A stretch of 41,150 bases of DNA from Verrucomicrobiota bacterium (GCA_012517065.1 JAAYVR010000146.1:1-41150); one strand, 5' to 3'; numbered from the stretch's first letter, positions 25,755 to 34,288 are shown. A program made the numbers and translations. Notes: generated from the sequence alone by a model not told the origin.

Positions 25755-27200
25755 TTACCGCACCAGTTCGTGTTCGATTGTCTCGAGGCTCTTGCCTTTC
25801 GTCTCCGGAACCCGCCTTAGTACGAAAACGAATCCGGCAAAACAAATGGCCGAATAAAGCCAGAATGTTCCCGCCATGCCGATTTTCTGCCGCAGGATCG
25901 GAAACATGAACGTGAGGATGAAACACGCAATCCAGAGCGCCGATACGGCGACAGAGATTGCTGCGCCGCGGATGCGGTTTGGAAAGATTTCCGCAATAAG
26001 AACCCACGTGACTGGTGCCAGAGACATCGCGTAACAGCCAAGCGCCGCAAGCGTTAGAAGGAGGACTATGAAGCCCTTAAGTCCCGACGCATAAGCAATG
26101 CCGATGAGCAGATGAGACAACCCTATGCCAGCGCAACCAATCAGCATCAAAATCCGCCGCCCAAATCTGTCAACCGTGCCGATCGCGACAAGTGTGAAAG
26201 CCAGATTGATGGTCCCCGTAATGACAATGTTGAACATTATGTCGCTTATTCCGTAGCCCGCTGATTTGTAGATTTCCTCGGCGTAGTTGAAGATTGAGTT
26301 GATGCCGCTCCACTGCTGAAGCACTGCCAGCAGGACACCAACAACCAGGATTTTTAGCAATCTCGGTTCAAGCAGCGTTCGAAACGACACATGCCCAACA
26401 TCGCTTGCTGCGAGTGTGCCTTTGATTTCGGCGATTTCAGATTCGGCGTGCAACGCCCCGCCGATGCGCGCCAGCGTTGCCCTCGCACGATCAACCAGCC
26501 CGTTTTTCACAAGCCATCGGGGACTCTCGGGAATCAGCAGTGCGCCCACAAAAAACAGAATTGATGGGACTGTCACCGCGGTGAACATCCATCTCCATCC
26601 CTGCTCGATGTTCCATGCGTTCCGGACTTCGTCCAGCGTTTTATCCGGTTGGGCCGAATGCGGCATGTGAACGGCAATTAGCCAGTTCACAATCTGTGCG
26701 GCAAGTATGCCAATAACAATCGTGAGTTGATTCACAGCCACCAATCGCCCTCGGAGCCGCGAGGGCGCCACCTCGGCGATGTACATGGGCGACAGGTTTG
26801 ATGCCATGCCAATTGCCACTCCTCCAACGATGCGCCACAGGACAAACATGTTGAACGTCGATGCCCAGCCGGTCAGAATCGAGGACCCGCCAAACAGCAG
26901 TGCGGCCACAGCGAGCAACCGCTTTCGCCCCAGCCAATCGCTCAATGCGCCCGTAATACTCGACCCGATCAAACAGCCTATCAGTGCGCAACTGTTCGCC
27001 CAACCGCTGAGCGCTCCGGTGTCGAGCTGGAAGTGCCTCTCGAAAAACGGTTTTGCCCCGCCGATCACCACCCAGTCGTAGCCGAACAGCAGTCCACCCA
27101 AAGCCGCCACAAGGGAGATCGTCCATACGTACCACAAATTCAGGCGGGTTTGCGCATGTGGCACATTAAAATGATCCTGTTGCGCAGTCAGTGGTTGCAT
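25755..27200 (-). CDS. MFS sugar porter (proton-coupled or facilitated sugar transport)
   Basis: 481 residues with about twelve hydrophobic segments. Sugar-porter signatures are present: G-G-L-L-F-G-Y-D-W-V-V-I-G-G-A, D-W-L-G-R-K-R after helix 2, R-I-V-G-G-V-A-I-G, P-E-S-P-R-W-L-V after helix 6, Q-Q-W-S-G-I-N-S-I-F-N-Y-A in helix 7, D-R-F-G-R-R after helix 8, and the closing P-E-T-K-G-K-S-L-E. This places it with XylE/GalP-type inner-membrane importers of hexoses or pentoses. The loop between helices 5 and 6 is longer than usual (M-P-H-S-A-Q-P-D-K-T-L-D-E-V-R-N-A-W). Exact sugar unknown. It is downstream of the TIM-barrel gene on the same strand with a 197-bp gap. Confidence 0.92.
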   Translation of the reverse strand: MQPLTAQQDHFNVPHAQTRLNLWYVWTISLVAALGGLLFGYDWVVIGGAKPFFERHFQLDTGALSGWANSCALIGCLIGSSITGALSDWLGRKRLLAVAALLFGGSSILTGWASTFNMFVLWRIVGGVAIGMASNLSPMYIAEVAPSRLRGRLVAVNQLTIVIGILAAQIVNWLIAVHMPHSAQPDKTLDEVRNAWNIEQGWRWMFTAVTVPSILFFVGALLIPESPRWLVKNGLVDRARATLARIGGALHAESEIAEIKGTLAASDVGHVSFRTLLEPRLLKILVVGVLLAVLQQWSGINSIFNYAEEIYKSAGYGISDIMFNIVITGTINLAFTLVAIGTVDRFGRRILMLIGCAGIGLSHLLIGIAYASGLKGFIVLLLTLAALGCYAMSLAPVTWVLIAEIFPNRIRGAAISVAVSALWIACFILTFMFPILRQKIGMAGTFWLYSAICFAGFVFVLRRVPETKGKSLETIEHELVR

Positions 27201-27397
27201 TTCAGTCCTACCAACAGCCCTGTTGCTGCTTGTTCGAGTGGCCGTTCGCGCGAAAATCTAACAGTCACTCCCCGGGAAAGACAACAGGCAATTCCGATCT
27301 CGCGGTTGGCAAAGACCCGAAATCTCAGGCGTTTGGTCCTCCTGCCGTTCAACGGGATTGCACGGCAAAGGTCAACCAGCCACAAGCATGGATAGAC

Positions 27398-28372
27398 TCA
27401 GATTGATCGGAGAAAAGCGATTTCGCGGGCGAGGATTACAGGGTGCTGGTCCTTGGGGAACCTGCTAAGACACTCGTTTTCGAGACACAGGTCGCCCCTG
27501 TAATTGGCCCGACGGAGAATTGTCGCGATTCGCCGGAAATCAATGTCGCCACGGTCCACCGGCGACGTGTAACGGCCGTATTCCCAGCCCATGGCTCTGC
27601 GGCGATTGCGCTGGTCTTCGGGATAATTGATGTTCTTGCAGTGGGTGTGAAAGGCACGGCTTGCGAATCGCTCGCAGATTTTATAGACCTCGTCCAGAGG
27701 ATGGCCGTACCAGTAGAAATTGCAGGCGTCCAGCGTCAGTCCAAGGCGTGACGAGTTCACGCCCGCAAAAAGTTTTTCAAGAAACTCCGGGTCGTTTGTG
27801 GTGTTCCCGTGGTTTTCAATTCCCAGCTTGACCTGCGTGTGCGACACGGCATTGCAGACGCGTTTGCAGGCCTCGATTGCAAATGGGAGGAACTGTTCGC
27901 GTGCGATGGCCCGGGGGACAACATCGATCCGGATCACAGGCACACCCAATTCCTTGGCTGCCGTGGCCAGACGCTTCATGGTCGCCACTTCTTCTTCGAG
28001 GCGTTCATCGAGCCGGTTGTGCACACAGAACGCCGTTATGACCAGTTTATTGGCACGCAAGTCTCGCTTGAGGTTCTTGATCGAATCCCGGCCGTCCACG
28101 CTGTATTTCTTGTCCGGGTGATACAATCCCGGGCACTCGAGTTTGTCGTTTACGTCAACTTCAAGCCCAGCAACACCCAACTGGTGCGCTGCAGCCCAGC
28201 AATCGATTGCACCGGTGGACTTGAGGTGAACATCACGGCAGGCAACTCGCAAACGCCGCGATGAGGCCGCAAGGGTTTCAGGTAAAAGTTGACCGGCAAG
28301 ACCAGCCCCGACAATGGCACCGCCGGCTACGCGGAAGAAAGAACGACGCGAATGGATTTTGTTCTGTTTCAT
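27398..28372 (-). CDS. Tat-exported sugar phosphate isomerase/epimerase-like TIM-barrel protein
   Basis: 324 residues from ATG 28372, giving the twin-arginine signal S-R-R-S-F-F-R-V-A-G-G-A-I-V-G-A-G-L-A-G; the frame is open 33 codons further up without signal features. The barrel has the AP-endonuclease-2/xylose-isomerase-like pattern: G-V-A-G-L-E-V-D-V, the strand L-V-I-T-A-F-C-V, then G-V-P-V-I-R-I-D-V-V, K-L-G-I-E-N-H-G-N-T, L-G-L-T-L-D-A-C-N-F, H-T-H-C-K-N-I-N and L-C-L-E-N-E-C. The Glu, Asp and His residues at strand ends form the likely metal site. Such proteins isomerise or epimerise sugars or cleave modified sugars; Tat export suggests work outside the cytoplasm with a prebound metal. 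It follows apbE after 29 bases and is probably in one operon with it. Confidence 0.85.
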   Translation of the reverse strand: MKQNKIHSRRSFFRVAGGAIVGAGLAGQLLPETLAASSRRLRVACRDVHLKSTGAIDCWAAAHQLGVAGLEVDVNDKLECPGLYHPDKKYSVDGRDSIKNLKRDLRANKLVITAFCVHNRLDERLEEEVATMKRLATAAKELGVPVIRIDVVPRAIAREQFLPFAIEACKRVCNAVSHTQVKLGIENHGNTTNDPEFLEKLFAGVNSSRLGLTLDACNFYWYGHPLDEVYKICERFASRAFHTHCKNINYPEDQRNRRRAMGWEYGRYTSPVDRGDIDFRRIATILRRANYRGDLCLENECLSRFPKDQHPVILAREIAFLRSI

Positions 28373-28401
28373 GCTGTATCGAATTCTTTTGGCTGAAAGA
28401 A

Positions 28402-29379
28402 TCACGCCAGCTCTGCTGTTTGTCCAGAGAAAGCAAGGCCGCTGTGGAGAATCTGCAAAGGCTGACCGCATGCCACATTGCAGGCCAAAAGGAACGAACA
28501 GCCGGGCCTCATCATGCTCAGTTTCTTAAAGCACTCTTTTGCCCCAGCAAGTAGTGCAGTTGAAAGTGCGTCTGCATCTGTTGCCGACTTTGCAACCACG
28601 GCGGCCAGAACTGCGGTCACGTCCGGCTTCGCAGTCAGGGGGTTGACAATGCGCGCCATTCCTCCGAGATCACTCTTTCCATCAAGGCCCGGGACTGCTG
28701 ACACCCCGAGCGATTGGTCATGCAACATTATCTCTGCGACGAATCCCGCATCTAGTTCCGCTCGCGGCGCAGGCCGCGTCGGATTCGAGATTCCAACCCG
28801 CCAACCGCCTTGATCCGGCGGGCAACCAATGCCGTGCGCGCTGCTGGTTCCGCCGTGAATAAAGGCCGACGTCACGTTGTTCTCGCGCATCACCTCAACT
28901 GCGCAGTCAATCGCGTAACCTTTGCCGATGGCGCCAAGGTCAAGAGCCATTTCGGGAACCGCAAACCGAACGGTGCGGGTTGCCTCTTGCAATTCCACCT
29001 TGTCCATACCGACCGATTTCCGTGCGCGCTCGAGCTCGGCATTGGCGGGCGTTCTGCCTTCAAGGGCCGCCGTGCGCCAGCATTCAAGCAAAGGCAAAAT
29101 CGTGGGATCAAACGCACCGCCGGATTCGTGCCATAACAGCCGAGCGCGCTCGAGCAACTCGAACACGTTTGGACTCACTCGGACCGGGCGTCGCCATGCC
29201 TCGCGGTTCACAAGGGCAATTTCACTGTCGGGACGATGCCTGCTGATTTGCCTTTCGAGCCGCTCGATTTCGTCCAATGCCGCTTCCGCAGCAGCGCGCA
29301 AAGCCGGCTCGTTTTCGCCATGAGCGACAATCTCGAACCTGGTATTCATTGCGCGTCGCGCTGCGGCGATTGATTGCAT
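28402..29379 (-). CDS. apbE: FAD:protein FMN transferase
   Basis: 325 residues. ApbE attaches FMN from FAD to a Thr or Ser of target proteins such as NqrB/RnfD-type redox subunits. Visible family motifs are F-D-P-T-I-L-P-L near 105, A-L-D-L-G-A-I-G-K-G-Y-A-I-D near 170, the H-G-G-T-S-S segment, G-V-S-A-V-P, the I-V-N-P-L-T segment (family form H-I-x-D-P) and D-A-D-A-L-S-T-A-L-L-A near the C-terminus with the magnesium-binding Asp. The signal peptide and lipobox of many ApbE proteins are absent, so this copy may work in the cytoplasm. The residue before I-V-N-P is R rather than H, a small departure. It sits between the peptidase gene (19 bases upstream) and the TIM-barrel gene. Confidence 0.88.
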   Translation of the reverse strand: MQSIAAARRAMNTRFEIVAHGENEPALRAAAEAALDEIERLERQISRHRPDSEIALVNREAWRRPVRVSPNVFELLERARLLWHESGGAFDPTILPLLECWRTAALEGRTPANAELERARKSVGMDKVELQEATRTVRFAVPEMALDLGAIGKGYAIDCAVEVMRENNVTSAFIHGGTSSAHGIGCPPDQGGWRVGISNPTRPAPRAELDAGFVAEIMLHDQSLGVSAVPGLDGKSDLGGMARIVNPLTAKPDVTAVLAAVVAKSATDADALSTALLAGAKECFKKLSMMRPGCSFLLACNVACGQPLQILHSGLAFSGQTAELA

Positions 29380-29398
29380 GCGAGCAAGGCCGCGTATC

Positions 29399-30502
29399 TC
29401 ACGCTGGCGATGGTTTGAAGCTCTCGGGCGTCAACACAGATTGAATTCGCAGAAATTCGCGGATGTGCTCCGAGGTCAAAATCCCAACCACACGCCCATC
29501 TTCAACCACCGGCAGCGAGCTGGCATCGGCCATTTCAAGTTTCATGAAAGCCCGCTGCGCTTCTTCATCAGGTGTTGCAGTGGCAAATTCCCGCTGCATG
29601 ATCTCCTCGACCTTTGTGGATGGGCCGCGCTTGGCAAGTTCGCGCAACAGGTCACGGCGATTCAGCATCCCCACAAGGCGATCGCCATCGACAACCGGAA
29701 AATCGAGGTGAAACCCGGCAAGTGTATGTTCCACGGCCTGCTGGAGCGGATCCGACGGCGACAGCGTGCGGAAATTCGATGCCATCACTCGCCGCAATGG
29801 TATTCCTTCAAGAGCTGAGCGCGCCTTGACAAGCTCGGCTTCATCCTCTGCGCCCAAATAAACGAAAAGTGCGATGAAAACCAGAATGGGATTCATTTGG
29901 TAAAGGCCGATTGCCCCTATGACAAACGCAAAAGCCTGTCCAATGTCCACCGCAATGTTCGTCGCACGCCGCGGCCCTAATCGCAACGCAAGCAAAGATC
30001 GCAACACCCGCCCGCCGTCCATCGGAAATGCCGGCACAAGATTGAACGCCGCCATGGCAACATTCGCCCACAGCAATCCTGACAAAAAATGACCGCTCGC
30101 AGGCCGGATTTCTCTGGGAAAAACAGTCGCTGCCGCTGGACCGATTGTTCCAACGATCAGAAGTATCAACAGAACATTGACAGCGGGCCCAGCCAGCGCA
30201 ATCAGCAATTCATGGCGCGGCTCGTCGGGAAGCCGATTCAGGCGTGCCAGACCGCCGATTGGCATCAGGGTAATGTCGCTTGTGCTGATGCCATACCTGC
30301 GCGCGGCAAAAGCGTGCCCCAGCTCGTGCAACAACACCACTCCGAATAACGCCGTAACAAAAACCAGCGCGTCAAGCACATCACGCGGCTGGTGTCGCCA
30401 CACATAATAGCGGTGCGCAATCCACGCCAGCAAAATGACCAGCGTGACGTGTAGATGCACGCCAATCCCTGCTATCCGAGCGATTCGCCATGACCATTTC
30501 AT
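29399..30502 (-). CDS. site-2 protease family (M50) membrane metallopeptidase with two CBS domains
   Basis: 367 residues. The membrane part carries the zinc site H59-E-L-G-H63 and the third-ligand motif N-L-V-P-A-F-P-M-D-G-G-R (Asp near 162). Five to six hydrophobic segments lie in the first 225 residues. The C-terminal half is a pair of CBS domains (about 235-355): V-M-A-S-N-F-R-T-L-S-P, V-V-D-G-D-R-L-V-G-M-L-N-R-R-D-L, then I-M-Q-R-E-F-A-T-A-T-P and V-V-E-D-G-R-V-V-G-I-L-T. These usually bind adenine nucleotides and would tune activity. Relatives of this architecture cleave membrane-bound substrates such as anti-sigma factors, but the substrate here is unknown. It is first in the apbE operon and divergent from the alpha-galactosidase. 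Confidence 0.92.
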   Translation of the reverse strand: MKWSWRIARIAGIGVHLHVTLVILLAWIAHRYYVWRHQPRDVLDALVFVTALFGVVLLHELGHAFAARRYGISTSDITLMPIGGLARLNRLPDEPRHELLIALAGPAVNVLLILLIVGTIGPAAATVFPREIRPASGHFLSGLLWANVAMAAFNLVPAFPMDGGRVLRSLLALRLGPRRATNIAVDIGQAFAFVIGAIGLYQMNPILVFIALFVYLGAEDEAELVKARSALEGIPLRRVMASNFRTLSPSDPLQQAVEHTLAGFHLDFPVVDGDRLVGMLNRRDLLRELAKRGPSTKVEEIMQREFATATPDEEAQRAFMKLEMADASSLPVVEDGRVVGILTSEHIREFLRIQSVLTPESFKPSPA

Positions 30503-30685
30503 TTGCCTGTGCGCAATTGAGACATGCCGGTCCTACTGTGCGTTCAAAGCAGGAAAATGCAAATGCTTCCGCCGCGCCAGCCGCGCCAGCCCAACAACAC
30601 AGGAAACTTGCAGAAACAGCGCCACCAGCTCACCATGAGTGCAGCTGCGCTCCCGCGCCCGACGGGTTCGCTCATTTGCGAGTAT

Positions 30686-32665
30686 ATGAAGGCAATTTTC
30701 GTTTTGGCATTATGCGTTGGTTCCTTTGCGGTGTTGGCCGCCGAGAATGTCCGGCTCTCATCTCTCGATTTGACCAAGATGCGGCAAGGATGGGGCAAAC
30801 CGCAGATTGACCGTTCGATCCGAGAACAACCGCTTTCGATTGGCGGGCGGCGGTTTGACCACGGCGTTGGCACCCATGCAAAAAGCGCGTTGTGGATCGA
30901 CCTTTCTGGCGGTTCGGAACGGTTCACGGCGTTTGTTGGCGTTGATGATGCAGCAGGCAGCCCCAAAGCATCCGTCGCATTCAAGATCGTAGCCGATGGA
31001 CGCACCCTTTGGCGGTCCGGCCCGGTCAAGCTGGGTCAGCCCCCGATCCCAGTCGATGTCGATCTCCGCGGGGTCCGAACATTGACACTGCTGGTCGGTG
31101 ACACCGGAGACGGAATCGAGTTCGATCACGCAGATTGGGCAGACGCTGTCTTCGTTGTCAACGGCCCCGCACCCAAGACAATCGATCCACCGCGCGAAGA
31201 ACCCATAATACTGACTCCGCCCCCGGCTCCGCGTCCTCGCATCAACGGCCCGCGCGTTTTCGGAGTCCGCCCCGGCTCACCGTTCTTGTTCAAGATTCCG
31301 GCTACGGGCGAACGCCCGATCCGTTTTGCAGTGGCCGGTTTGCCAAAGGGGCTGAAGCTTGACCCGTTCACCGGCATCATAACCGGCAGCATCGCCAAGC
31401 CCGGGAAATATGTCGTCACGCTCCGCGCAACCAACCTCCGCGGAACCGCAAGCCGCAAGTTCAGAATCGTTTGCGGCGACAAGCTCGCTTTAACACCCCC
31501 AATGGGGTGGAACCATTGGTACGCGCATTACGACCGTGTCACTGACAAACTTATCCGCGAAGCCGCCGACGCAATGGTCAACAGCGGCATGGCCGATGTG
31601 GGCTACCAATACGTCAGCATCGACGATTGCTGGATGAACGCGCCAAAAAACAAAGACCCTATGCGCGTCGGTCCGCTCCGCGATTCGCAGGGCAACATCA
31701 TCCCGAACCGGCATTTCCCGGACATGAAAGCCCTGACAGATTACATCCATGCCAAAGGACTCAAGGCGGGAATCTATACTTCGCCGGGGCCTTTCACGTG
31801 CGCCGGATTCGCCGGCGCCTACCAGCACGAAGCGCAAGACGCACGGCAATTCGCCGAGTGGGGCTTCGATCTGCTCAAGTACGACTGGTGTTCGTACGGT
31901 GAGATCGCAAAGAACGATCCAGACCCGGAACCGGTCAAACTGAAGAAACCATACATTCTCATGGCCAATCTCCTCAAACAACAGCCGCGCGACATCATTC
32001 TGAACCTGTGCCAGTACGGCATGGGAAACGTCTGGGAATGGGGCGCGGAAGTCGGCGGACACTCATGGCGAACGGCGGGTGACCTCGGCTTCGAGCTGGA
32101 TCGCATATTCGAGGTCGCCCTCAAAAATGCCGAGCATCGCCAATGGTCGAAACCAGGCAGTTGGAACGATCCCGATTACATCCAGATTGGCAGGATTGGT
32201 GATGCCCGCGGCATGGGCGAACCCATTGATTGCCCACTCTCACCCAATGAACAGTATGCTTTCATGTCACTGTGGTGCCTAATGGCGGCTCCGCTGTTCT
32301 ACAGCGGCGACATGGGCGCACTCGACCCGTTCACCCTCAACGTGCTCTGCAACCCGGAGGTGATCGAAATCGACCAAGACCCGCTTGGTCAGTGCGCGCG
32401 AGTAATCCACAAGGACGAGGACACTTTCGTCATGGTCAAAGATATGGAGGACGGCAGCCACGCAATTGGATTGTTCAATCGCGGTGAAGCGCCAGCCACA
32501 GTCACAGTCCGCTGGAGTGATCTTGGGCTTAAACCAAATCCGCACGTGCGCGATGTCTGGCGACAAAAAGACCTCGGCAAATTCAAGTCCTCCTTCACAG
32601 CCGAAGTCCCCCGCCACGGCGGCGTTCTCCTGCGCGTCGGTCAAAAGAGATATAAACCGCAATGA
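30686..32665 (+). CDS. secreted alpha-galactosidase: NPCBM domain, Ig-like linker, GH27 catalytic domain
   Basis: 659 residues from ATG 30686, chosen because it starts a clean signal peptide (M-K-A-I-F-V-L-A-L-C-V-G-S-F-A-V-L-A-A); the frame is open 54 codons further up. Residues 21-160 form an NPCBM-type carbohydrate-binding domain (F-D-H-G-V-G-T-H-A-K-S, F-V-G-V-D-D). Residues 185-263 look like a putative-Ig domain (G-L-P-K-G-L-K-L-D-P-F-T-G-I-I-T-G). GH27 follows: T-P-P-M-G-W-N-H-W, I-D-D-C-W, L-L-K-Y-D-W-C with nucleophile D400, W-R-T-A-G-D with acid/base D466, and W-N-D-P-D. It should release terminal alpha-galactose, or a related sugar, from oligosaccharides outside the cytoplasm. Its stop overlaps the next start (ATGA). 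Confidence 0.92.
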   Translation: MKAIFVLALCVGSFAVLAAENVRLSSLDLTKMRQGWGKPQIDRSIREQPLSIGGRRFDHGVGTHAKSALWIDLSGGSERFTAFVGVDDAAGSPKASVAFKIVADGRTLWRSGPVKLGQPPIPVDVDLRGVRTLTLLVGDTGDGIEFDHADWADAVFVVNGPAPKTIDPPREEPIILTPPPAPRPRINGPRVFGVRPGSPFLFKIPATGERPIRFAVAGLPKGLKLDPFTGIITGSIAKPGKYVVTLRATNLRGTASRKFRIVCGDKLALTPPMGWNHWYAHYDRVTDKLIREAADAMVNSGMADVGYQYVSIDDCWMNAPKNKDPMRVGPLRDSQGNIIPNRHFPDMKALTDYIHAKGLKAGIYTSPGPFTCAGFAGAYQHEAQDARQFAEWGFDLLKYDWCSYGEIAKNDPDPEPVKLKKPYILMANLLKQQPRDIILNLCQYGMGNVWEWGAEVGGHSWRTAGDLGFELDRIFEVALKNAEHRQWSKPGSWNDPDYIQIGRIGDARGMGEPIDCPLSPNEQYAFMSLWCLMAAPLFYSGDMGALDPFTLNVLCNPEVIEIDQDPLGQCARVIHKDEDTFVMVKDMEDGSHAIGLFNRGEAPATVTVRWSDLGLKPNPHVRDVWRQKDLGKFKSSFTAEVPRHGGVLLRVGQKRYKPQ

Positions 32666-33156
32666 CTACCCCGGTTTCTCTGTTTGAAAAGATAATCGCA
32701 ATCGAAAACTTGCCGGTTTGGCGCGAAAACCTCCGCAAACAAGGCCGGGTCCTGGTCGTAACAAACGGCTGCTTTGACATTCTCCACGCGGGACACGTGG
32801 CTTACCTCCATGCCGCGCGGCGTTTGGGCGATTGTTTGTTGGTTGGATTGAACAGCGACAGTTCCGTGCGCGCGCTCAAAGGCCATGACCGTCCCTTGAA
32901 TCCCGAGCAAGACCGCGCCCTCGTGCTTGCCGGCCTTGCCGACGTCGATGCTGTCTGCATATTCAACGAAATTAACGCCTTGAGGTTCTTGAGTATTGCG
33001 CAGCCCGACATTTACGTGAAAGGTGGAGATTATACGATCGATACAATAAACCAGGACGAGCGCCGGTTGATTGAAAAAATGGGCGGTCGCGTTCAAGTAC
33101 TGCCCGGGCTCCCCGGTCGTTCCACCTCCGTTATCCTCCAAAAGCTCATAGAATGA
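32662..33156 (+). CDS. rfaE2: RfaE2-type D-glycero-beta-D-manno-heptose-1-phosphate adenylyltransferase
   Basis: 164 residues of the cytidylyltransferase fold. It has V-T-N-G-C-F-D-I-L-H-A-G-H (HxGH at 42-45), V-G-L-N-S-D-S-S-V-R-A-L-K-G, the substrate loop Y-V-K-G-G-D-Y, and the closing G-R-S-T-S-V-I. This matches the adenylyltransferase half of HldE, encoded separately, which makes ADP-heptose for lipopolysaccharide. ATG 32662 overlaps the alpha-galactosidase TGA by four bases, so translation is coupled, an odd partnership. No other heptose gene (gmhA, gmhB, rfaE1) is in the window. Confidence 0.9.
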   Translation: MTTPVSLFEKIIAIENLPVWRENLRKQGRVLVVTNGCFDILHAGHVAYLHAARRLGDCLLVGLNSDSSVRALKGHDRPLNPEQDRALVLAGLADVDAVCIFNEINALRFLSIAQPDIYVKGGDYTIDTINQDERRLIEKMGGRVQVLPGLPGRSTSVILQKLIE

Positions 33157-33325
33157 AGTCTGTATCCTGACAGATTCAGACACCGATCCAGTTTTATTCA
33201 GTCCGCGATCCGGTGGTGTCAACGGTCATCGCGTGTTCAATTTCGTCCAACACCAGAACACACCGACGCGGGCAGCTCAGTGCACCCGAATTGACAACTG
33301 TCCTGCCCCGCCCGCGTTCAGTCCA

Positions 33326-33343
33326 GTGGGCTTGTTGGCCCAC
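33326..33343 (-). terminator. hairpin just after the membrane-protein gene
   Basis: GTGGGC and GCCCAC pair around a six-base loop, five bases after the stop of the minus-strand membrane gene. There is no T-run, so it may only stall or protect the transcript. The rest of 33157-33325 shows no gene; the rfaE2 side has only a weak CTGT/ACAG hairpin. Confidence 0.4.
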
Positions 33344-33347
33344 ACGG

Positions 33348-33773
33348 TCATCGTGAAACTTTGGTCTTCCAAACGTGGCGAAACTTATACCATAAGCACG
33401 CGGTAATCCCAGAGAACAGCACCACACAAAGCAAAACCTCCAAAATCCGAATAGCACCGCCAGACTCGACAATGAACGAGAAGAGCGAAATAAACTCGAA
33501 CACAGCGTAACCAACGACTGCAGTCATGATGCTGGCTGCTGCTCCCCAACCAAACACTTTGACGTGCCATTGTGCGCGAGGCGTTAGCCGGTAGAATCCA
33601 AATCCGGCCAGCCCGCCAGCGATGGCAATGGCAGCGACATAAAGCAATCGCTGCGGCTCAGCGGAGAAATAGCCAATCGTGTCGTTTGCGATGAACTCGT
33701 GAGCGACGTCCACAACTCCGAGAACCGCGAATGCCGTGACTACTATAATGACGCTCCATCTTCTTATGCGCAT
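33348..33773 (-). CDS. small membrane protein of unknown function
   Basis: 141 residues from ATG 33773 (a start six codons earlier is possible). Four hydrophobic segments are visible: V-I-I-V-V-T-A-F-A-V-L-G-V-V, then L-L-Y-V-A-A-I-A-I-A-G-G-L-A-G-F, then A-A-A-S-I-M-T-A-V-V-G-Y-A-V-F-E-F-I, then I-L-E-V-L-L-C-V-V-L-F-S-G-I. The N-terminus (M-R-I-R-R-W) and C-terminus (K-F-R-H-V-W-K-T-K-V-S-R) are basic. No catalytic or transport motif is seen. It is convergent with rfaE2 and has the broken toxin-antitoxin pair upstream. Confidence 0.6.
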   Translation of the reverse strand: MRIRRWSVIIVVTAFAVLGVVDVAHEFIANDTIGYFSAEPQRLLYVAAIAIAGGLAGFGFYRLTPRAQWHVKVFGWGAAASIMTAVVGYAVFEFISLFSFIVESGGAIRILEVLLCVVLFSGITACLWYKFRHVWKTKVSR

Positions 33774-33856
33774 AGTGTGGCCCAACGCCAAAGCTCACTC
33801 ATCCCGCCCACCGTGCGGGATTGGGTGCAGCGAATGGTACGCCAGATGGTCGTTCA

Positions 33857-34113
33857 TCAACAGACATCTCCACGATACCGCACGCGCTGAACCAGCAGCA
33901 AGAGCCATCTGTCCTCGATGCTTTACACCACCCGGTGATCGCCAACGCCAATCCGGTAAGTCTGTTCGGAGCGATCAATTTCTTGACTCCAGACGGCCTT
34001 GGCTCGGCCGCCAGTGCCTCGATTGCTTCAAGCACCTGCGCCAATATCGACCAGCCCAACCGCCACCCATCGCCCTCGCCTCAACGGGTGAACTCAATCC
34101 AGCATGAAGCCAC
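33857..34113 (-). pseudogene. broken RelE/ParE-superfamily toxin
   Basis: Translated on the minus strand in pieces. From GTG 34113: V-A-S-C-W-I-E-F-T-R-stop, then in the same frame L-E-A-I-E-A-L-A-A-E-P-R-P-S-G-V-K-K-L. A one-base shift near 33967 gives T-Y-R-I-G-V-G-D-H-R-V-V-stop-S-I-E-D, then L-L-L-V-Q-R-V-R-Y-R-G-D-V-C and a TGA at 33857-33859. The order and spacing (IEFTR, L-x-x-x-P-R-P-x-G-V-K-K-L, Y-R-I-x-V-G-D-x-R-V-V-Y, R-x-R-x-x-V) are those of RelE-type mRNA-cleaving toxins. There are two internal stops and one frameshift, so it is dead. Its start overlaps the antitoxin end by 20 bases, the usual coupled arrangement. Confidence 0.82.
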
Positions 34114-34288
34114 CTGCCCTCAATCGCTGCTTAACCTCCCCCAGAGATGCCAGAGGTTCGGCCCTGCGCTCCGCGATCACAGCCGAATCTTGAAGGTCTT
34201 CCAGCAACGCGTCTTATTCCTGAACCGGGACAACACCCGGAACCCTTTTACCGCTACTGTCCGCCAAGAATTGTCTGCCCGCACTCAT
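34094..34288 (-). pseudogene. broken Phd/YefM-like antitoxin of the same module
   Basis: From ATG 34288 the frame gives M-S-A-G-R-Q-F-L-A-D-S-S-G-K-R-V, then V-V-P-V-Q-E, a TAA at 34214-34216, and D-A-L-L-E-D-L-Q-D-S-A-V-I-A-E-R-R-A-E-P-L-A-S-L-G-E-V-K-Q-R-L, ending at TGA 34094. The stop sits where antitoxins of this type have Tyr in E-E-Y-x-x-L-L-E, so a single TAT/TAC to TAA change explains it. At 64 codons it is the expected size. Family assignment is by pattern from memory; RelB-like is the alternative. Confidence 0.75.

Noticed and set aside
27318-27364. possible further copy of the 58-nt repeat (CGAAATCTCAGG...)
   Set aside because: Only the first nine bases match. The rest does not align and no closing arm is found at the right distance.
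33194-33347. minus-strand reading (L-D-E-I-E-H-A-M-T...) after the membrane protein
   Set aside because: Short, no start, no family match; probably non-coding sequence between convergent genes.
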